DNA of 64,000 nucleotides from Allopusillimonas ginsengisoli (GTDB lineage Bacteria; Pseudomonadota; Gammaproteobacteria; Burkholderiales; Burkholderiaceae_B): NCBI RefSeq assembly GCF_004153455.1, contig NZ_SDQE01000006.1, positions 62,001 to 126,000 of the forward strand, read 5' to 3'. Shown piece by piece: positions 1 to 10,478 of this stretch (position 1 is its first letter; each line of letters starts with the position of its first letter). The notes under the pieces were generated by a model. It saw only the letters and a program-made list of their open reading frames with translations, ran no database searches and was not told where the DNA came from. The position numbers and the translations under genes were made by a program.

Positions 1-2136
1 AGGCTGCGGCGACACAGTGCCCAGACGCTTCTTGAGCGACTGGGGCTGGCCGGTGAACAGCATCGCGTAATAGGTGGCATTGGACATCACGTTCTTGACG
101 TAAAGACGCGTTTCGGTGAACGGTATCGTTTCCGCAAAAATCGCCCCTTCGACAGGCGCGCCGAGCTTGGAGCGCCAGAGCACGGGACGACGCGGTCCTG
201 CGTTATAGCCAGCCGTGGCGAGCACCTCGGAACCGTTCAGATCATTCAGCACCATGTTCAGGTAGTTGGTGCCCAGAATGGTGTTGGTCTCGAACTCGTT
301 CACCGACGACGGCGTGAAGTTCACCATGCCGATTTTCTTGGCCACCCATCGCGCCGTGGCGGGCATCAGTTGCATCAGCCCTGAAGCGCCAACATGCGAC
401 CGGGCATCCATGATGAAGCGCGATTCTTGCCGGATCAGGCCATATACCCACGCGGGGTCGAGGTTGATCATGCGCGCCTTTTCGGTAACCCGCCCCTCAA
501 ACGGCGCAATAAAGCGCTGTGAAAAATCGATTTCGTTGTGCGTCAGCAGTGAGGTATTCACCACGCGGTCATAGATATGCTCCTGGCGCGCGAGTTCCGC
601 CGCAGCGCGCAGTTGCCTGTCGGTCATGCCGCGGATGGCGTAGCTCCATTCCGGCACGGCCTCCGGGCGCCAACCTAGCTCGAACAGCGTAATGGCACGG
701 TGCAGTCCTGGATTGCTGCGCGCTTCGCGCAGCTCGGCGGCTGTAACAGGCGCCGGCGCCGGCGGCAGCGACAGCGTATGGCCGAGCTCCTCGCTGGCCA
801 ATTGACCGTAAAAATCGAGCTCTGTCGAAATCGCCTGATACTTGCGCACCGCGGCTTCGTGCTGCCCCTGCGCAGCCAGCGCACGCCCGGACCAATACAT
901 CCAAACCGGTTCGGATGCCTGCCGGTCTGTCATGCGCTCGATCGCCTTTTCAACCTGTTTCCAGTCGATGGCCGGCTGGCGCAGTTCCGCGCGAACTTGC
1001 CAGGCATGGTTATAGTCCGTCATGGGCGCGGTGCCCGAGCGCCGATACCACTTGGCGGCATCCAATTCGACATTCAGCGCGGCAACCAAGCCGAACTGGC
1101 TCCAAACCCACTGGATATTGTCCTTGGGGATGGCTGTGGCCCAGTTGTTTTCGACGTAGGCTGCATTGGGCAGACGGTTGTCGCCATAGGCCAATCGGGA
1201 CAGCGCTATCGTTACCAGCTCTATCTGGGCGCGATCCCGTGGCGGTTTGCGGCCAGACAGCCATTTCTTGGGATTTTTCATGATCGCCGCGTAGTCAGTC
1301 ATTTCTGCCGGCGTAAACATGAGGGCGGCCATGCGGCGGGCGTTACCTGCCTTGTTGGTTTCAAGAATGGCGCGCAACGCAGGTTCGAGCTGCTTCCATC
1401 CAACGACCTGACTGCTTTTCATCTGGCCAAGCATGGCCCAACATGCATTATTGGGCACAAAACTATCCATGACCTGCTGGGCATTCACCCGCTGGCCTGT
1501 CATATGCTGCGCATGCAATAAGGCGCACTGCTCCGACGCATCCACATTGACCAGCGGCGCCAGGCTCGCCGCCAGGGCGTAGTTGCCAGCACGTGTCGCC
1601 GCAACGATCCAGTCTCCCTTGAGCCGGTCAGCCAGATAGGTGCCAGCATGGCGCTGAATGAAATCACGTATTTGTACTTCCGGCACAGGCAAAGCGGGAT
1701 TCGTCAGGGTGCGATATAGCGACCAGTATTCGGCATAGGCGCCAATCACGGGATCCGACTTGGCAACCGGCACCAGGGACTGCAGCAGATCCCATTGTTT
1801 TTTTTGCCTGGCGGCGCGCGCATCGATGACGGCCTGGCGAGCTTCGGGCGGCGTGATCAGCGTAATGGTGTTGGCATCCTTGCCAACCTGGTCACGCAAG
1901 GCCGGCACCGCCTCTAGCGAAGCTACCTGAACGGCGTCCGGCGTATCCAGGGTTGCGGGCACCTGCCGCCCGTTTGTGGCCGCCTGTGCATCAGAACGGG
2001 CGGCCACGTTTTCTGTGCCACTGCAGCCGATCAAGGCCAGGGCTAACAGCGTACATGCACCCATGCGCAGCCTGGCGGGTTGCCACGTGCCGGACATGCC
2101 ACGCATTTTCTGATACCGTTGCCTATTGGATAACAT
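1..2136 (-). CDS. Soluble lytic murein transglycosylase, lipoprotein (3' end beyond window)
   Basis: Cleaves the peptidoglycan glycan strand to 1,6-anhydro-muropeptides in the periplasm. The frame stays open from about 2136 down to base 1, so the C-terminus lies outside the window. The N-terminus has a hydrophobic stretch ending in LALIGC, a lipobox with Cys38, so a lipoprotein is likely. The SLT domain carries IRQESRF with catalytic Glu571, then GLMQLMPATA and GYNAGP at about 643. ATGs at 2163, 2136, 2106 and 2064 are all in frame; 2106 or 2136 gives a normal signal peptide, while 2163 would overlap the divergent start of the cyclo-ligase gene. The long helical N-terminal region resembles the Slt70 superhelical U-domain. 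Confidence 0.9.
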   Translation of the reverse strand, partial: MLSNRQRYQKMRGMSGTWQPARLRMGACTLLALALIGCSGTENVAARSDAQAATNGRQVPATLDTPDAVQVASLEAVPALRDQVGKDANTITLITPPEARQAVIDARAARQKKQWDLLQSLVPVAKSDPVIGAYAEYWSLYRTLTNPALPVPEVQIRDFIQRHAGTYLADRLKGDWIVAATRAGNYALAASLAPLVNVDASEQCALLHAQHMTGQRVNAQQVMDSFVPNNACWAMLGQMKSSQVVGWKQLEPALRAILETNKAGNARRMAALMFTPAEMTDYAAIMKNPKKWLSGRKPPRDRAQIELVTIALSRLAYGDNRLPNAAYVENNWATAIPKDNIQWVWSQFGLVAALNVELDAAKWYRRSGTAPMTDYNHAWQVRAELRQPAIDWKQVEKAIERMTDRQASEPVWMYWSGRALAAQGQHEAAVRKYQAISTELDFYGQLASEELGHTLSLPPAPAPVTAAELREARSNPGLHRAITLFELGWRPEAVPEWSYAIRGMTDRQLRAAAELARQEHIYDRVVNTSLLTHNEIDFSQRFIAPFEGRVTEKARMINLDPAWVYGLIRQESRFIMDARSHVGASGLMQLMPATARWVAKKIGMVNFTPSSVNEFETNTILGTNYLNMVLNDLNGSEVLATAGYNAGPRRPVLWRSKLGAPVEGAIFAETIPFTETRLYVKNVMSNATYYAMLFTGQPQSLKKRLGTVSPQP

Positions 2137-2161
2137 CTTGAATTGACCCCATAACTCGCTC

Positions 2162-2794
2162 ATGACTGACAGCTTACACAATAACGCAACCCCGCTGCGA
2201 GCCCGCCTGAAACAACGCAGGGCATCGCAGGATCCTGTTGAGCGCAAGCGCGGCGCCTTGTTGATACGAGGCCGCCTATATACCTGGCTGGCCACGACAC
2301 GCACCCGCCTGCGCGAAACAGGCAAGCCAGAACCTCGCACGATTGCAGCTTTCTGGTCTACGGAAGATGAACCGGCGCTGCAACCGCTGTTGCAGCAATG
2401 GGTGGAAGAAGAAGGATACCGCGTATCCCTGCCTGTCGTCACGGCCCCTGATGCGCCATTGCAGTTCAGGCTTTGGGTGCCGGATGCGCCAATGCAGCCA
2501 GGCTCCTACGGCATCCAGGAACCCGTTGGCGAACTCGCGCCGCCTCCGGATATCGTACTGGTGCCTACCCTGGGCTATACCCGGCGCGGAGACCGCGTCG
2601 GGTACGGAAAAGGGTATTACGACAGAACCCTGGCGGCGCTCAAGTCGTCGGGCCACCCATTTACCTCGATAGGCATTGCCTGGGCTAGCGGCGACCTGTC
2701 AGAGGATGATTACGCACCCGCGCCGCACGATGTTCCGCTGGACGCCATCCTGACAGACAAAGGCTGGGCGGTGCCCGCGCCGGTATTGGGCTAA
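2162..2794 (+). CDS. 5-formyltetrahydrofolate cyclo-ligase
   Basis: Converts 5-formyl-THF plus ATP into 5,10-methenyl-THF, returning a storage folate to the one-carbon pool. The protein has 210 residues, usual for the family. The diagnostic glycine-rich motif GYGKGYYDR is at 147-155, after VPTLGYTRRGDRV. It is divergent from the lytic transglycosylase with at most about 100 bases between possible starts, so the two promoters must overlap. It converges with metF, which acts on the same folate pool. In many proteobacteria 6S RNA lies just upstream of this gene; here there is no room for it. Confidence 0.93.
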   Translation: MTDSLHNNATPLRARLKQRRASQDPVERKRGALLIRGRLYTWLATTRTRLRETGKPEPRTIAAFWSTEDEPALQPLLQQWVEEEGYRVSLPVVTAPDAPLQFRLWVPDAPMQPGSYGIQEPVGELAPPPDIVLVPTLGYTRRGDRVGYGKGYYDRTLAALKSSGHPFTSIGIAWASGDLSEDDYAPAPHDVPLDAILTDKGWAVPAPVLG

Positions 2795-2832
2795 TCGGCC
2801 GGCTGCCCTGGCCTTCTCGGCCAGCCCCGCAG

Positions 2833-3672
2833 TCAGCCCAGCCTGAGCTGGCGGCAGATGGCCATCGTGGACTCTGCGCCATTCAGCGTATAAAAATGCA
2901 GCCCGGGCGCCCCGCCGTCCAGCAGCTGCTGGCACATCCGCGTGATGACGTCCACCCCGAATGCCTTGATGGATGCCTTGTCATCGCCAAAGTCTGTCAA
3001 GCGCAGCTTGAGCCAGCGGGGAATTTCAGCGCCGCACATGGTCGAAAACCGCGCCAGCTGGGTGTGGTTGGTGATGGGCATGATGCCCGGCACGATGGGC
3101 ACATCCACCCCTCTGGCGCGCGCGCGTTCGACAAAGTCGAAGTAGGCATCGGCATTGAAAAAATACTGAGTGATGGCGCTGTTCGCGCCCGCCTGCACCT
3201 TGGCGACGAAGTGGTCGAGATCCGATTGCGCGCTCGCCGATTGCGGGTGGCTTTCGGGATAGGCCGCCACTTCAACATGGAACCAATCGCCACTGTGTTC
3301 GCGTATGAATTCCACAAGATGGCTGGCGTAATGCAGTTCACCTGCGTCACCGCCCATACCCGAAGGCAAGTCGCCACGCAAAGCCACGATGCGGCGTATG
3401 CCCTGCTCGCGGTACGCGTCCAGGATTTCACCCAGTGTGGCGCGCGTCGCACCGATACACGAAAGATGGGGCGCCGCATCGCATCCCAGGTTCTGCATCA
3501 TGCGCACGGTATCGGCTGTGCCGCTGCGCGTGGAGCCGCCCGCGCCAAACGTGACGCTGACATATTCGGGATGCAGGGCCAACAGCTGTTTGGCCGAGCG
3601 CACGAGTTTTTCTTGGGCTGCGATATCGCGAGGCGGAAAAAACTCCAGACTGATCGCCTGTTTACTGCTCAT
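2833..3672 (-). CDS. metF: 5,10-methylenetetrahydrofolate reductase
   Basis: Reduces 5,10-methylene-THF to 5-methyl-THF, the methyl donor for methionine synthesis, in a FAD-dependent reaction in the cytoplasm. It has 279 residues from the ATG at 3672, matching the usual bacterial length. That start is preceded by GGAG eight bases upstream, and the product then begins MSSKQAISLEFFPPRD, the family N-terminus. FGAGGSTR and TQYFFNAD are further family motifs. A longer open frame to 3762 adds unrelated residues and is rejected. It is the last gene of the methyl-cycle series behind ahcY and the small membrane protein, separated from the latter by 156 bases containing a strong hairpin. Confidence 0.95.
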   Translation of the reverse strand: MSSKQAISLEFFPPRDIAAQEKLVRSAKQLLALHPEYVSVTFGAGGSTRSGTADTVRMMQNLGCDAAPHLSCIGATRATLGEILDAYREQGIRRIVALRGDLPSGMGGDAGELHYASHLVEFIREHSGDWFHVEVAAYPESHPQSASAQSDLDHFVAKVQAGANSAITQYFFNADAYFDFVERARARGVDVPIVPGIMPITNHTQLARFSTMCGAEIPRWLKLRLTDFGDDKASIKAFGVDVITRMCQQLLDGGAPGLHFYTLNGAESTMAICRQLRLG

Positions 3673-3755
3673 GTAAAGAACTCCGTATACCCCGCCATCC
3701 AGGCGGGAAGAGATAGGTAGCCGCCTTCTGGAGCGGGCATACATCATAGTGACGA

Positions 3756-3794
3756 CAGGCACTGCCCGCCCCTGGGCTGGGCGGGCAGTGCCTG
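3756..3794 (-). repeat. GC-rich perfect inverted repeat upstream of metF
   Basis: Two arms of 15-16 bases (3756-3771 and 3779-3794) pair perfectly around a seven-base loop. The element sits between the membrane-protein stop at 3829 and the metF start at 3672. On the transcribed minus strand no U-run follows the stem, so an ordinary intrinsic terminator is not obvious. A shorter stem (3691-3696 with 3702-3707) lies closer to metF. Possible roles are mRNA stabilisation, processing or attenuation; none is shown by sequence alone. Confidence 0.6.
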
Positions 3795-3828
3795 CCGACG
3801 AAAAGACCTGCTTTCGACCTGCCTGCGA

Positions 3829-4167
3829 TCAGGACGTCAGCAGCCTGGAGAGAACGCCCGACACAATACTGTAGACAAACGCCCCCAACATGGCCCACCA
3901 GAATCCACTGACCTGAAAGCCTTTGAGTACTGAACCCGCAAACCAGAACACCAGCGCGTTGAGCACGAGCAGAAACAACCCGAGCGTGACGATGGTAATG
4001 GGTAGCGTCAAGAGTATGAGCACCGGCTTGACCAGGGTATTGAGCAACCCCAGCACCAGCGCGGCAATCAGGGCTGAACCAAACGATGCGACATTAATGC
4101 CTGGCAGGATGTACGCCACGATCAGCAAAGCCACTGCATTCAAGATCCAGACAAGTAAGAGTTCCAT
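3829..4167 (-). CDS. PF04020-type four-helix membrane protein (phage holin IV superfamily)
   Basis: A 112-residue, very hydrophobic protein with about four membrane helices, roughly residues 2-22, 28-50, 56-80 and 88-110. It contains the family pattern LGLLNTLVKPVL followed by LPITIVTLGLFLLVLNAL. The ATG at 4167 has AAAGGAG nine bases upstream. Proteins of this family are widespread, often named YvlD-like or phage holin family IV, and their function is unknown; nothing here suggests a prophage. It lies between ahcY and metF on the same strand and so is probably co-transcribed with the methyl-cycle genes, an arrangement I recall from other Burkholderiales. Confidence 0.85.
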   Translation of the reverse strand: MELLLVWILNAVALLIVAYILPGINVASFGSALIAALVLGLLNTLVKPVLILLTLPITIVTLGLFLLVLNALVFWFAGSVLKGFQVSGFWWAMLGAFVYSIVSGVLSRLLTS

Positions 4168-4269
4168 ATCAGTGCTCCTTTGGTTAAACCCGGCTTCTTG
4201 CTCGGCGTGGCAGACGCCACGCCGTTACGACAGTACTGCAACAATGAAAACACCGGATGATCTTGGAGA

Positions 4270-5688
4270 TCAATAGCGGTAATGATCCGGTTTGTAAGGA
4301 CCTTCTACAGGCACGCTGATGTAGTCGGCCTGATCCTGGCGCAGAGTCGTCAACTGCACGCCCAGTTTCTTCAGGTGCAGTCGGGCAACCTTTTCATCCA
4401 GCTGCTTGGGCAGCACATAAACCTTGCCGGTTTCGTAAGCCTCGCCCCGCGTGAACAGCTCGATCTGCGCGATGGTCTGGTTGGTGAACGACGCAGACAT
4501 CACGAAAGACGGATGCCCTGTCGCGCAGCCCAGATTGACCAGGCGCCCTTTGGCCAGCAGGATGATGCGTTTGCCATCGGGAAAAATAATGTGATCCACT
4601 TGCGGCTTGATTTCTTCCCACTGCAGGTCTTCAACGGCAGCGACATCGATTTCGTTGTCGAAGTGTCCGATGTTGCAAATGATGGCCTGATCTTTCATGC
4701 GCTCCATGTGATCGCGCGTAATCACGTGGTAATTGCCCGTCGCCGTCACGAAAATATCAGCCTTGTCTGCCACCTCGTCGAGGGTAACCACGCGATAGCC
4801 TTCCATGGACGCCTGCAAGGCGCAGATCGGATCGACTTCCGTCACCCAGACCTGTGCGCGAAGCGCCGCCAGCGCCTGGGCGCATCCCTTGCCCACGTCG
4901 CCGAATCCGCACACCACAGCGATCTTGCCGGCGATCATGACATCGGTGGCACGCTTGATGCCGTCGACCAGCGACTCTCGGCAGCCATAGAGGTTGTCGA
5001 ACTTGGATTTGGTGACTGAATCGTTGACATTGATGGCGGGGAATGCCAGCTCTCCCTTGCGGGCCATCTGGTAAAGGCGATGCACGCCCGTGGTGGTTTC
5101 TTCGGTTACGCCTTTGATCTGCGCCAGTCGTGTGGAATACCACTTGGGATCGCGCGCCAGCTGTGCCTTGATGGCGGCAAACAGCACGCGCTCTTCTTCG
5201 CTGCCCGGCTTATCCAGCACCGACGCATCGGATTCTGCGCGAGCGCCCAGATGCAGCAGCGTGGTGGCATCGCCGCCATCGTCGAGAATCATGTTGGCGT
5301 GCTGGCCTTCGGGCCATTCGAAGATTTTGTGCGTGTATTGCCAGTAGTCTTCCAGGGTTTCGCCCTTGATGGCGAAAACAGCCGTGCCGCTGGCGGCAAT
5401 CGCCGCCGCCGCGTGATCCTGAGTGGAAAATATATTGCACGACGCCCAGCGCACTTCAGCGCCCAGCGCCTTGAGCGTTTCGATAAGAACAGCAGTCTGG
5501 ATTGTCATGTGCAGGCTGCCTGCGATGCGCGCGCCCTTGAGGGGCTGAGCCGCCGCGTATTCTTCGCGCGTGGCCATCAGGCCTGGCATTTCGGTTTCGG
5601 CAATGGCGATTTCGCGCCGACCCCAGTCGGCCAGTGCGATATCGGCGATTTTGTAATCGGTAAAAGTGGCGTCAGCAACAGTATTCAT
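4270..5688 (-). CDS. ahcY: Adenosylhomocysteinase (S-adenosyl-L-homocysteine hydrolase)
   Basis: Hydrolyses S-adenosylhomocysteine to adenosine and homocysteine with bound NAD, relieving product inhibition of methyltransferases. The protein has 472 residues, the length of the insertion-bearing bacterial forms. Visible motifs include [12 protein letters not shown] near the N-terminus, [13 protein letters not shown], the Rossmann-type [11 protein letters not shown], and the C-terminal PDHYRY. It is the first gene after a clear SAH riboswitch and is followed by the PF04020 gene and metF. Regulation is therefore by the enzyme's own substrate: high SAH should turn the operon on. Confidence 0.97.
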   Translation of the reverse strand: MNTVADATFTDYKIADIALADWGRREIAIAETEMPGLMATREEYAAAQPLKGARIAGSLHMTIQTAVLIETLKALGAEVRWASCNIFSTQDHAAAAIAASGTAVFAIKGETLEDYWQYTHKIFEWPEGQHANMILDDGGDATTLLHLGARAESDASVLDKPGSEEERVLFAAIKAQLARDPKWYSTRLAQIKGVTEETTTGVHRLYQMARKGELAFPAINVNDSVTKSKFDNLYGCRESLVDGIKRATDVMIAGKIAVVCGFGDVGKGCAQALAALRAQVWVTEVDPICALQASMEGYRVVTLDEVADKADIFVTATGNYHVITRDHMERMKDQAIICNIGHFDNEIDVAAVEDLQWEEIKPQVDHIIFPDGKRIILLAKGRLVNLGCATGHPSFVMSASFTNQTIAQIELFTRGEAYETGKVYVLPKQLDEKVARLHLKKLGVQLTTLRQDQADYISVPVEGPYKPDHYRY

Positions 5689-5767
5689 GGCATTGATCCC
5701 ATAATCCTGTACTGGCCGGGGCGCGCCTAAGGCGTGAAGCGCTCATCCTTGCCCGTACAGGGTAACG

Positions 5768-5860
5768 ATGAGCGCCGTTGAATCAGAAAACACCCCAAGC
5801 CTGGCGGGCCGAACCGGCCGTTGGGGCGCGGTTCCGGCGCCGTTGCAGCGCTCCTTGGGA
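5768..5860 (-). promoter_or_regulatory. SAH riboswitch in the ahcY leader
   Basis: On the minus strand the leader carries the conserved block CCAAGGAGCGCTGCAACGGC (about 5839-5858), then GCCAGGCTTGGGG, where CTTGGG pairs back with CCCAAG to close P1, and finally CAACGGCGCTC (about 5770-5780), where GCGCTC pairs with GAGCGC to form the second helix and pseudoknot. This matches the published SAH riboswitch architecture and its usual place upstream of ahcY in betaproteobacteria. It ends about 80 bases before the ahcY start. SAH riboswitches are genetic ON switches, so SAH binding is expected to raise ahcY expression. Confidence 0.92.
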
Positions 5861-5975
5861 AGTCAGGCAAATTGTATCGTAATCGGCAGACAGCCGCAGC
5901 GATGTCAGGGCATTCGGCCTTGGCCCGGCAAGAGCAGTGTTCAAGCGGCACCTGGCGGGCAGCGCGCCGCATGGT

Positions 5976-6242
5976 TCAGCCCTTGCGACGAGGATAGCCC
6001 TGCGCCTTGATGCGCTCCCATACGCGGCGCTTGTCGTCTTCGTCCAGAAATACCCAGTTGGCAACCTCCATGGCAGTGCGACCGCAGCCACGGCAGATAT
6101 CGTCGTAAAGCGTGGAACACACCGCAACGCAGGGTGAATCGGAAACAGACAGGCTGTGATTGTTGTCCGAAGCCGTGCTGGCAGCGACCGAGATGCTGTC
6201 GGCGGCAGCCGCCGGCTCACGATGCACCTCGGTTATTTTCAT
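5976..6242 (-). CDS. DUF1289 family small cysteine protein
   Basis: An 88-residue protein starting MKITEVHRE at the ATG at 6242, immediately after the metK stop codon, so probably co-transcribed with metK. The second half holds the DUF1289 pattern SPCVAVCSTLYDDICRGCGRTAMEVANW, with four cysteines that may bind metal or a cluster. The first 35 residues are low-complexity and poorly conserved. The family is widespread in proteobacteria and has no established function. An upstream extension of the frame to 6653 lies inside metK and is a shadow. Confidence 0.82.
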   Translation of the reverse strand: MKITEVHREPAAAADSISVAASTASDNNHSLSVSDSPCVAVCSTLYDDICRGCGRTAMEVANWVFLDEDDKRRVWERIKAQGYPRRKG

Positions 6243-6243
6243 G

Positions 6244-7407
<1,164 letters not shown>

Positions 7408-7827
7408 AGCGATACGTCCTATGAAGCGCTGGATATCCAGCTAGAGGTTGAACGAAACGCGTTGCACCTCGGACATCTGCGCAGCAGGTAAATCAGGGCG
7501 CGACGCTTTAGCGGATTTTCAGCGCGTGGCCTGTTTCAGGACAGCGCGCCATCGCCCCGCAAGTTGTCGGTTAACTCAGCGATAGGATCCATTTTAAGCC
7601 AAAAACGCCACAGCATCGTAATTCACGGGACGCCAGCAGGGTTGGAGCGTGGAATGCGCCGCGGCGACAAATGCGAATACACTATAGCGCTAGCTGAGAA
7701 GCCCCCCTGCCCTCCACCACGACACGGATACCCTCATGCCTTGTTTTCCAGAACAGCACCTCTGGAATTGCTACCGCAGCATCCTCATCCCGGCGACGCC
7801 TCCGCAGCAAGCTGGAGATGCTGGCGC
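7408..7827. other. 420-base divergent intergenic region between metK and lpxL
   Basis: This gap separates divergent metK (minus) and lpxL (plus) and must contain both promoters. TACACTATAG near 7678-7687 resembles a -10 element for the rightward unit. An open frame running from 7564 into lpxL has no resemblance to the acyltransferase family before 7828, so I treat it as non-coding. A 31-codon frame (7736-7831) overlaps the lpxL start and is listed separately. No tRNA or recognised riboswitch was found. Confidence 0.5.
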
Positions 7828-7831
7828 ATGA
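7736..7831 (+). CDS. Possible 31-codon leader ORF overlapping the lpxL start
   Basis: Reads from ATG at 7736 to TGA at 7829-7831. The stop overlaps the lpxL start as ATGA, the classic arrangement for translational coupling. The peptide is unlike any family I know. The upstream Shine-Dalgarno signal is weak. It may be a coupled leader or chance; conservation of both the frame and the overlap would decide. Confidence 0.25.
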   Translation: MPCFPEQHLWNCYRSILIPATPPQQAGDAGA

Positions 7832-8718
7832 AGCTCGACAAGCTCTCGATCCTGAGTACGCTGTTCAGGCATTTCGGCCGCTGTTCAACGGCAACACGCC
7901 TGCGCTGGGGGCGGGTGCTGGGCTGGCTGTCGCTCAGGCTGCTGCGCTCTCGCGCCCACATCGTGCGTACCAATCTGGCGCTGTGTTTTCCGGAACACAC
8001 CGAGGCGGAACGCGAAGCGTGGGTGCGCCGCCACTTTGGCCTGCTTGCCCAATCGGTGGTGGATCGCGGCCTGTGCTGGTTTGGCACCCGCGAGTCCATT
8101 CTGGATACCATTGCGCTCAATGGTTTTGAACACCTGCAGCAGGCAATGCGCGATAAACGCCGCATCATCCTCCTGGCGCCCCACTTTATTGGGCTGGATG
8201 CCGCCGCAACGCGCCTGACCATGTCTGTCGACGAGTCAGCCACCATGTACACCAGGCAAAGCGACGAGGCGGTGGATCAAATTGTGCGTGAAGGCCGGGC
8301 GCGCTTCAATGTCGTTCATCTCATCAGCCGCAAGGAAGGGGTGCGCGGGCTGATACGCCACTTGCGCAACGGTTTGCCTGTCTATTACCTGCCAGACATG
8401 GATTTCGGCCGCTCCGGCGCGATATTTTCCCCCTTCTTTGGCGTACAGGCGGCCACGCTGCCTACCACCGCACAGATAGCCCGCAGCTGGGATGCTGTCG
8501 TACTGCCCATCGTGAGCCGCCTGAACCCCGGCACCGGGCGTTATCAGGTTGATGTGTTGCCGCCGCTACAGGATTTTCCGGGCGAACAATCCCCTGAAGA
8601 CGCGACCGCGCGGCTCAATCAGCTTATCGAAGACTGGGTGCGCGTCGACCCGCCTCAGTATTACTGGGTGCACCGCCGATTCAAGACGCGGCCCGAAGGC
8701 CAGCCCGGCGTCTACTAA
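7828..8718 (+). CDS. Lipid A biosynthesis lauroyl/acyl acyltransferase (LpxL/HtrB family)
   Basis: Adds a secondary acyl chain to Kdo-lipid A precursor at the inner membrane. From the ATG at 7828 the protein has 296 residues, normal for the family. It carries the HX4D active-site motif in APHFIGLD (His119, Asp124), [10 protein letters not shown] near 47-55 and YYLPDMDFG further on. GGAG lies about ten bases before the start. It is followed by dapF, DUF484 and xerC on the same strand. Bordetella has two adjacent LpxL homologues near dapF; only one is present here. Which fatty acid and which position cannot be told from sequence. Confidence 0.88.
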   Translation: MKLDKLSILSTLFRHFGRCSTATRLRWGRVLGWLSLRLLRSRAHIVRTNLALCFPEHTEAEREAWVRRHFGLLAQSVVDRGLCWFGTRESILDTIALNGFEHLQQAMRDKRRIILLAPHFIGLDAAATRLTMSVDESATMYTRQSDEAVDQIVREGRARFNVVHLISRKEGVRGLIRHLRNGLPVYYLPDMDFGRSGAIFSPFFGVQAATLPTTAQIARSWDAVVLPIVSRLNPGTGRYQVDVLPPLQDFPGEQSPEDATARLNQLIEDWVRVDPPQYYWVHRRFKTRPEGQPGVY

Positions 8719-8860
8719 GACAGGTGCGATCGGCCCGCCCGGCGATGGCAATGGCGATGGCGCGCGGCTATCCTGGGCGACACTGTCGTGTATCGTGCAC
8801 GAAGGTACGCAAGGGGCGCCGCATGCGGACAAATCAGCTGTAATCCGGGATAATGAGCGG

Positions 8861-9790
8861 ATGATGTGGAACTTCGTAAAAATGCATGGCGCCGGCAATG
8901 ATTTTGTCGTGTTGGATGGCGTGCGGCAAGACATTGCCATGACGCCAGAGCACGCGCGCGCGCTGGCAGACCGCCATTTCGGCATCGGCGCAGATCAGAT
9001 ACTGCTGGTCGAGCCCCCGCTTCACCCCGAAGCAGACTTCCGCTATCGCATTTTTAACGCGGACGGCAGCGAGGTCGAGCACTGCGGCAACGGCGCCCGC
9101 TGCTTTGTGCGTTTTGTGCACGAGCAAGGCCTGTCGCGCCGCAATCCCCTGCGTGCCGAAATCTGCACGGGGCTGATCACACTGGACAACAACGGCGACG
9201 ACAGCGTTTCGGTCGACATGGGCCAAACCCGCTATGCCCCCGAAGACGTCGGCTTCGACGTCTCCGGCCTCACCTCCACCCCCTGCGCCGACGACACACT
9301 CTGGACCCTGCCGCTGCCCGGCATCGGCGAAGCCGCGCTGTCTTTGGTCGCCATCTCCAACCCCCATGCGGTTCAGGTGGTAGACGACATCATCAACGCC
9401 CCCGTGGCCAAAGTCGGTCCGCTGATCGAATCGCATCCGCGTTTCGCGCGGCGCGTCAACGCAGGATTCATGCAGGTTACCAATCGGCACGCCATCTCGC
9501 TGCGGGTCTATGAGCGTGGCGTCGGCGAAACCCTGGCCTGCGGCACTGGCGCCTGCGCTGCCGTGGTGGCTGGCATACGCCGGGGCCTGCTCGACAGTCC
9601 CGTCCGCGTTCAGACCCACGGCGGTGAGCTCTCCGTCTCCTGGGATGGCGCCCACCTTCGCATGAGCGGACCAACCGCCACGGTGTATTCCGGTCAGGTG
9701 GACATCGACACCCTCTCACGACAGTTCGCATCACAAACCGGCCTGGCGCCGGCAGGCACGAACCCAAACAAGGAAACCACAAGTCCATGA
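8861..9790 (+). CDS. dapF: Diaminopimelate epimerase
   Basis: Interconverts LL- and meso-diaminopimelate for lysine and peptidoglycan synthesis. The start is ATG at 8861 or the adjacent ATG at 8864; the product begins [16 protein letters not shown], the family N-terminus. The two catalytic cysteines sit in [10 protein letters not shown] and ACGTGACA. Length is 309 residues, slightly above E. coli DapF (274), due mainly to a longer C-terminal tail after the VYSGQVDID motif. The stop overlaps the next start as ATGA, so translation with the DUF484 gene is probably coupled. Confidence 0.95.
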   Translation: MMWNFVKMHGAGNDFVVLDGVRQDIAMTPEHARALADRHFGIGADQILLVEPPLHPEADFRYRIFNADGSEVEHCGNGARCFVRFVHEQGLSRRNPLRAEICTGLITLDNNGDDSVSVDMGQTRYAPEDVGFDVSGLTSTPCADDTLWTLPLPGIGEAALSLVAISNPHAVQVVDDIINAPVAKVGPLIESHPRFARRVNAGFMQVTNRHAISLRVYERGVGETLACGTGACAAVVAGIRRGLLDSPVRVQTHGGELSVSWDGAHLRMSGPTATVYSGQVDIDTLSRQFASQTGLAPAGTNPNKETTSP

Positions 9791-10470
9791 GCGCAGATAG
9801 TTTTTCCGCTGAAGACGTTGCCCTGTTCCTGCAGGATAACCCTTCTTTCTTTCGCGACCATGCCCACGTCTTTGCAGAGTTGCGTGTTCCCCATCCCAAC
9901 GAAACCCGTGCGATTTCACTGGGCGAACGGCAGATCATGACCCTGCGGGCACGTACCAAAGACCTCGAATGGAAGTTGTCCGGCCTGCTTCAGAATGCCA
10001 CCGGCAACGAAAGAATCAGCCACACGCTCACCGACTGGTGCTGCCGCCTGCTGGCAGAAGACGATTATCGCCAGATCCCCGGCCATATCGTACGCAGCCT
10101 GAGCGATATGTTCGACCTGCCGTCCATCGCGCTCAGGCTTTGGGATGTCCCCCGGCTGCAAGACAGTGAATTCACCGAAGATGTCACCGATGCCATACGG
10201 GAATATGCCCGTGCGCTGACCAAACCCTACTGCGGCCCGCTTGCGGGGCAGGAGCCCGCGGGCTGGCTGGGCACGCCGCCAGCTTCCCTGGCCATCATCG
10301 CCCTGCGCACGGATAACAACACCGAGCCCATGGGGCTGCTGGTGCTGGGCTCAGACGACCCAGAACATTTTTCGGTCGACATGGGCACCGTATTTCTGGA
10401 TACGATCAACCGCCTGGCCAGCGCCAGTCTTTCACGCCTGCGCCTGCCGCCCGGGCCTGAAGCAGCCTGA
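9787..10470 (+). CDS. DUF484 (YigA-like) family protein
   Basis: A 227-residue cytoplasmic protein of the DUF484 family, which has a GAF-like fold. The N-terminal part reads [19 protein letters not shown] with PHP and AISLGERQI following, all family hallmarks. The gene sits between dapF and xerC, as yigA does in E. coli. It overlaps dapF by four bases and xerC starts nine bases after its stop. Function is not established; the conserved linkage to dapF and xerC is the only functional hint. Confidence 0.85.
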   Translation: MSADSFSAEDVALFLQDNPSFFRDHAHVFAELRVPHPNETRAISLGERQIMTLRARTKDLEWKLSGLLQNATGNERISHTLTDWCCRLLAEDDYRQIPGHIVRSLSDMFDLPSIALRLWDVPRLQDSEFTEDVTDAIREYARALTKPYCGPLAGQEPAGWLGTPPASLAIIALRTDNNTEPMGLLVLGSDDPEHFSVDMGTVFLDTINRLASASLSRLRLPPGPEAA

Positions 10471-10478
10471 GGCACGCC

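Noticed and set aside
2100-2165. 6S RNA expected upstream of the 5-formyltetrahydrofolate cyclo-ligase gene
   Set aside because: The space between the divergent genes is far too short, and no matching structure is visible.
3829-4167. Prophage holin
   Set aside because: PF04020 proteins carry a holin name by classification only, and there are no phage genes nearby.
7564-7827. N-terminal extension of lpxL
   Set aside because: The extra 88 residues do not resemble acyltransferases, and ATG at 7828 gives the usual N-terminus.
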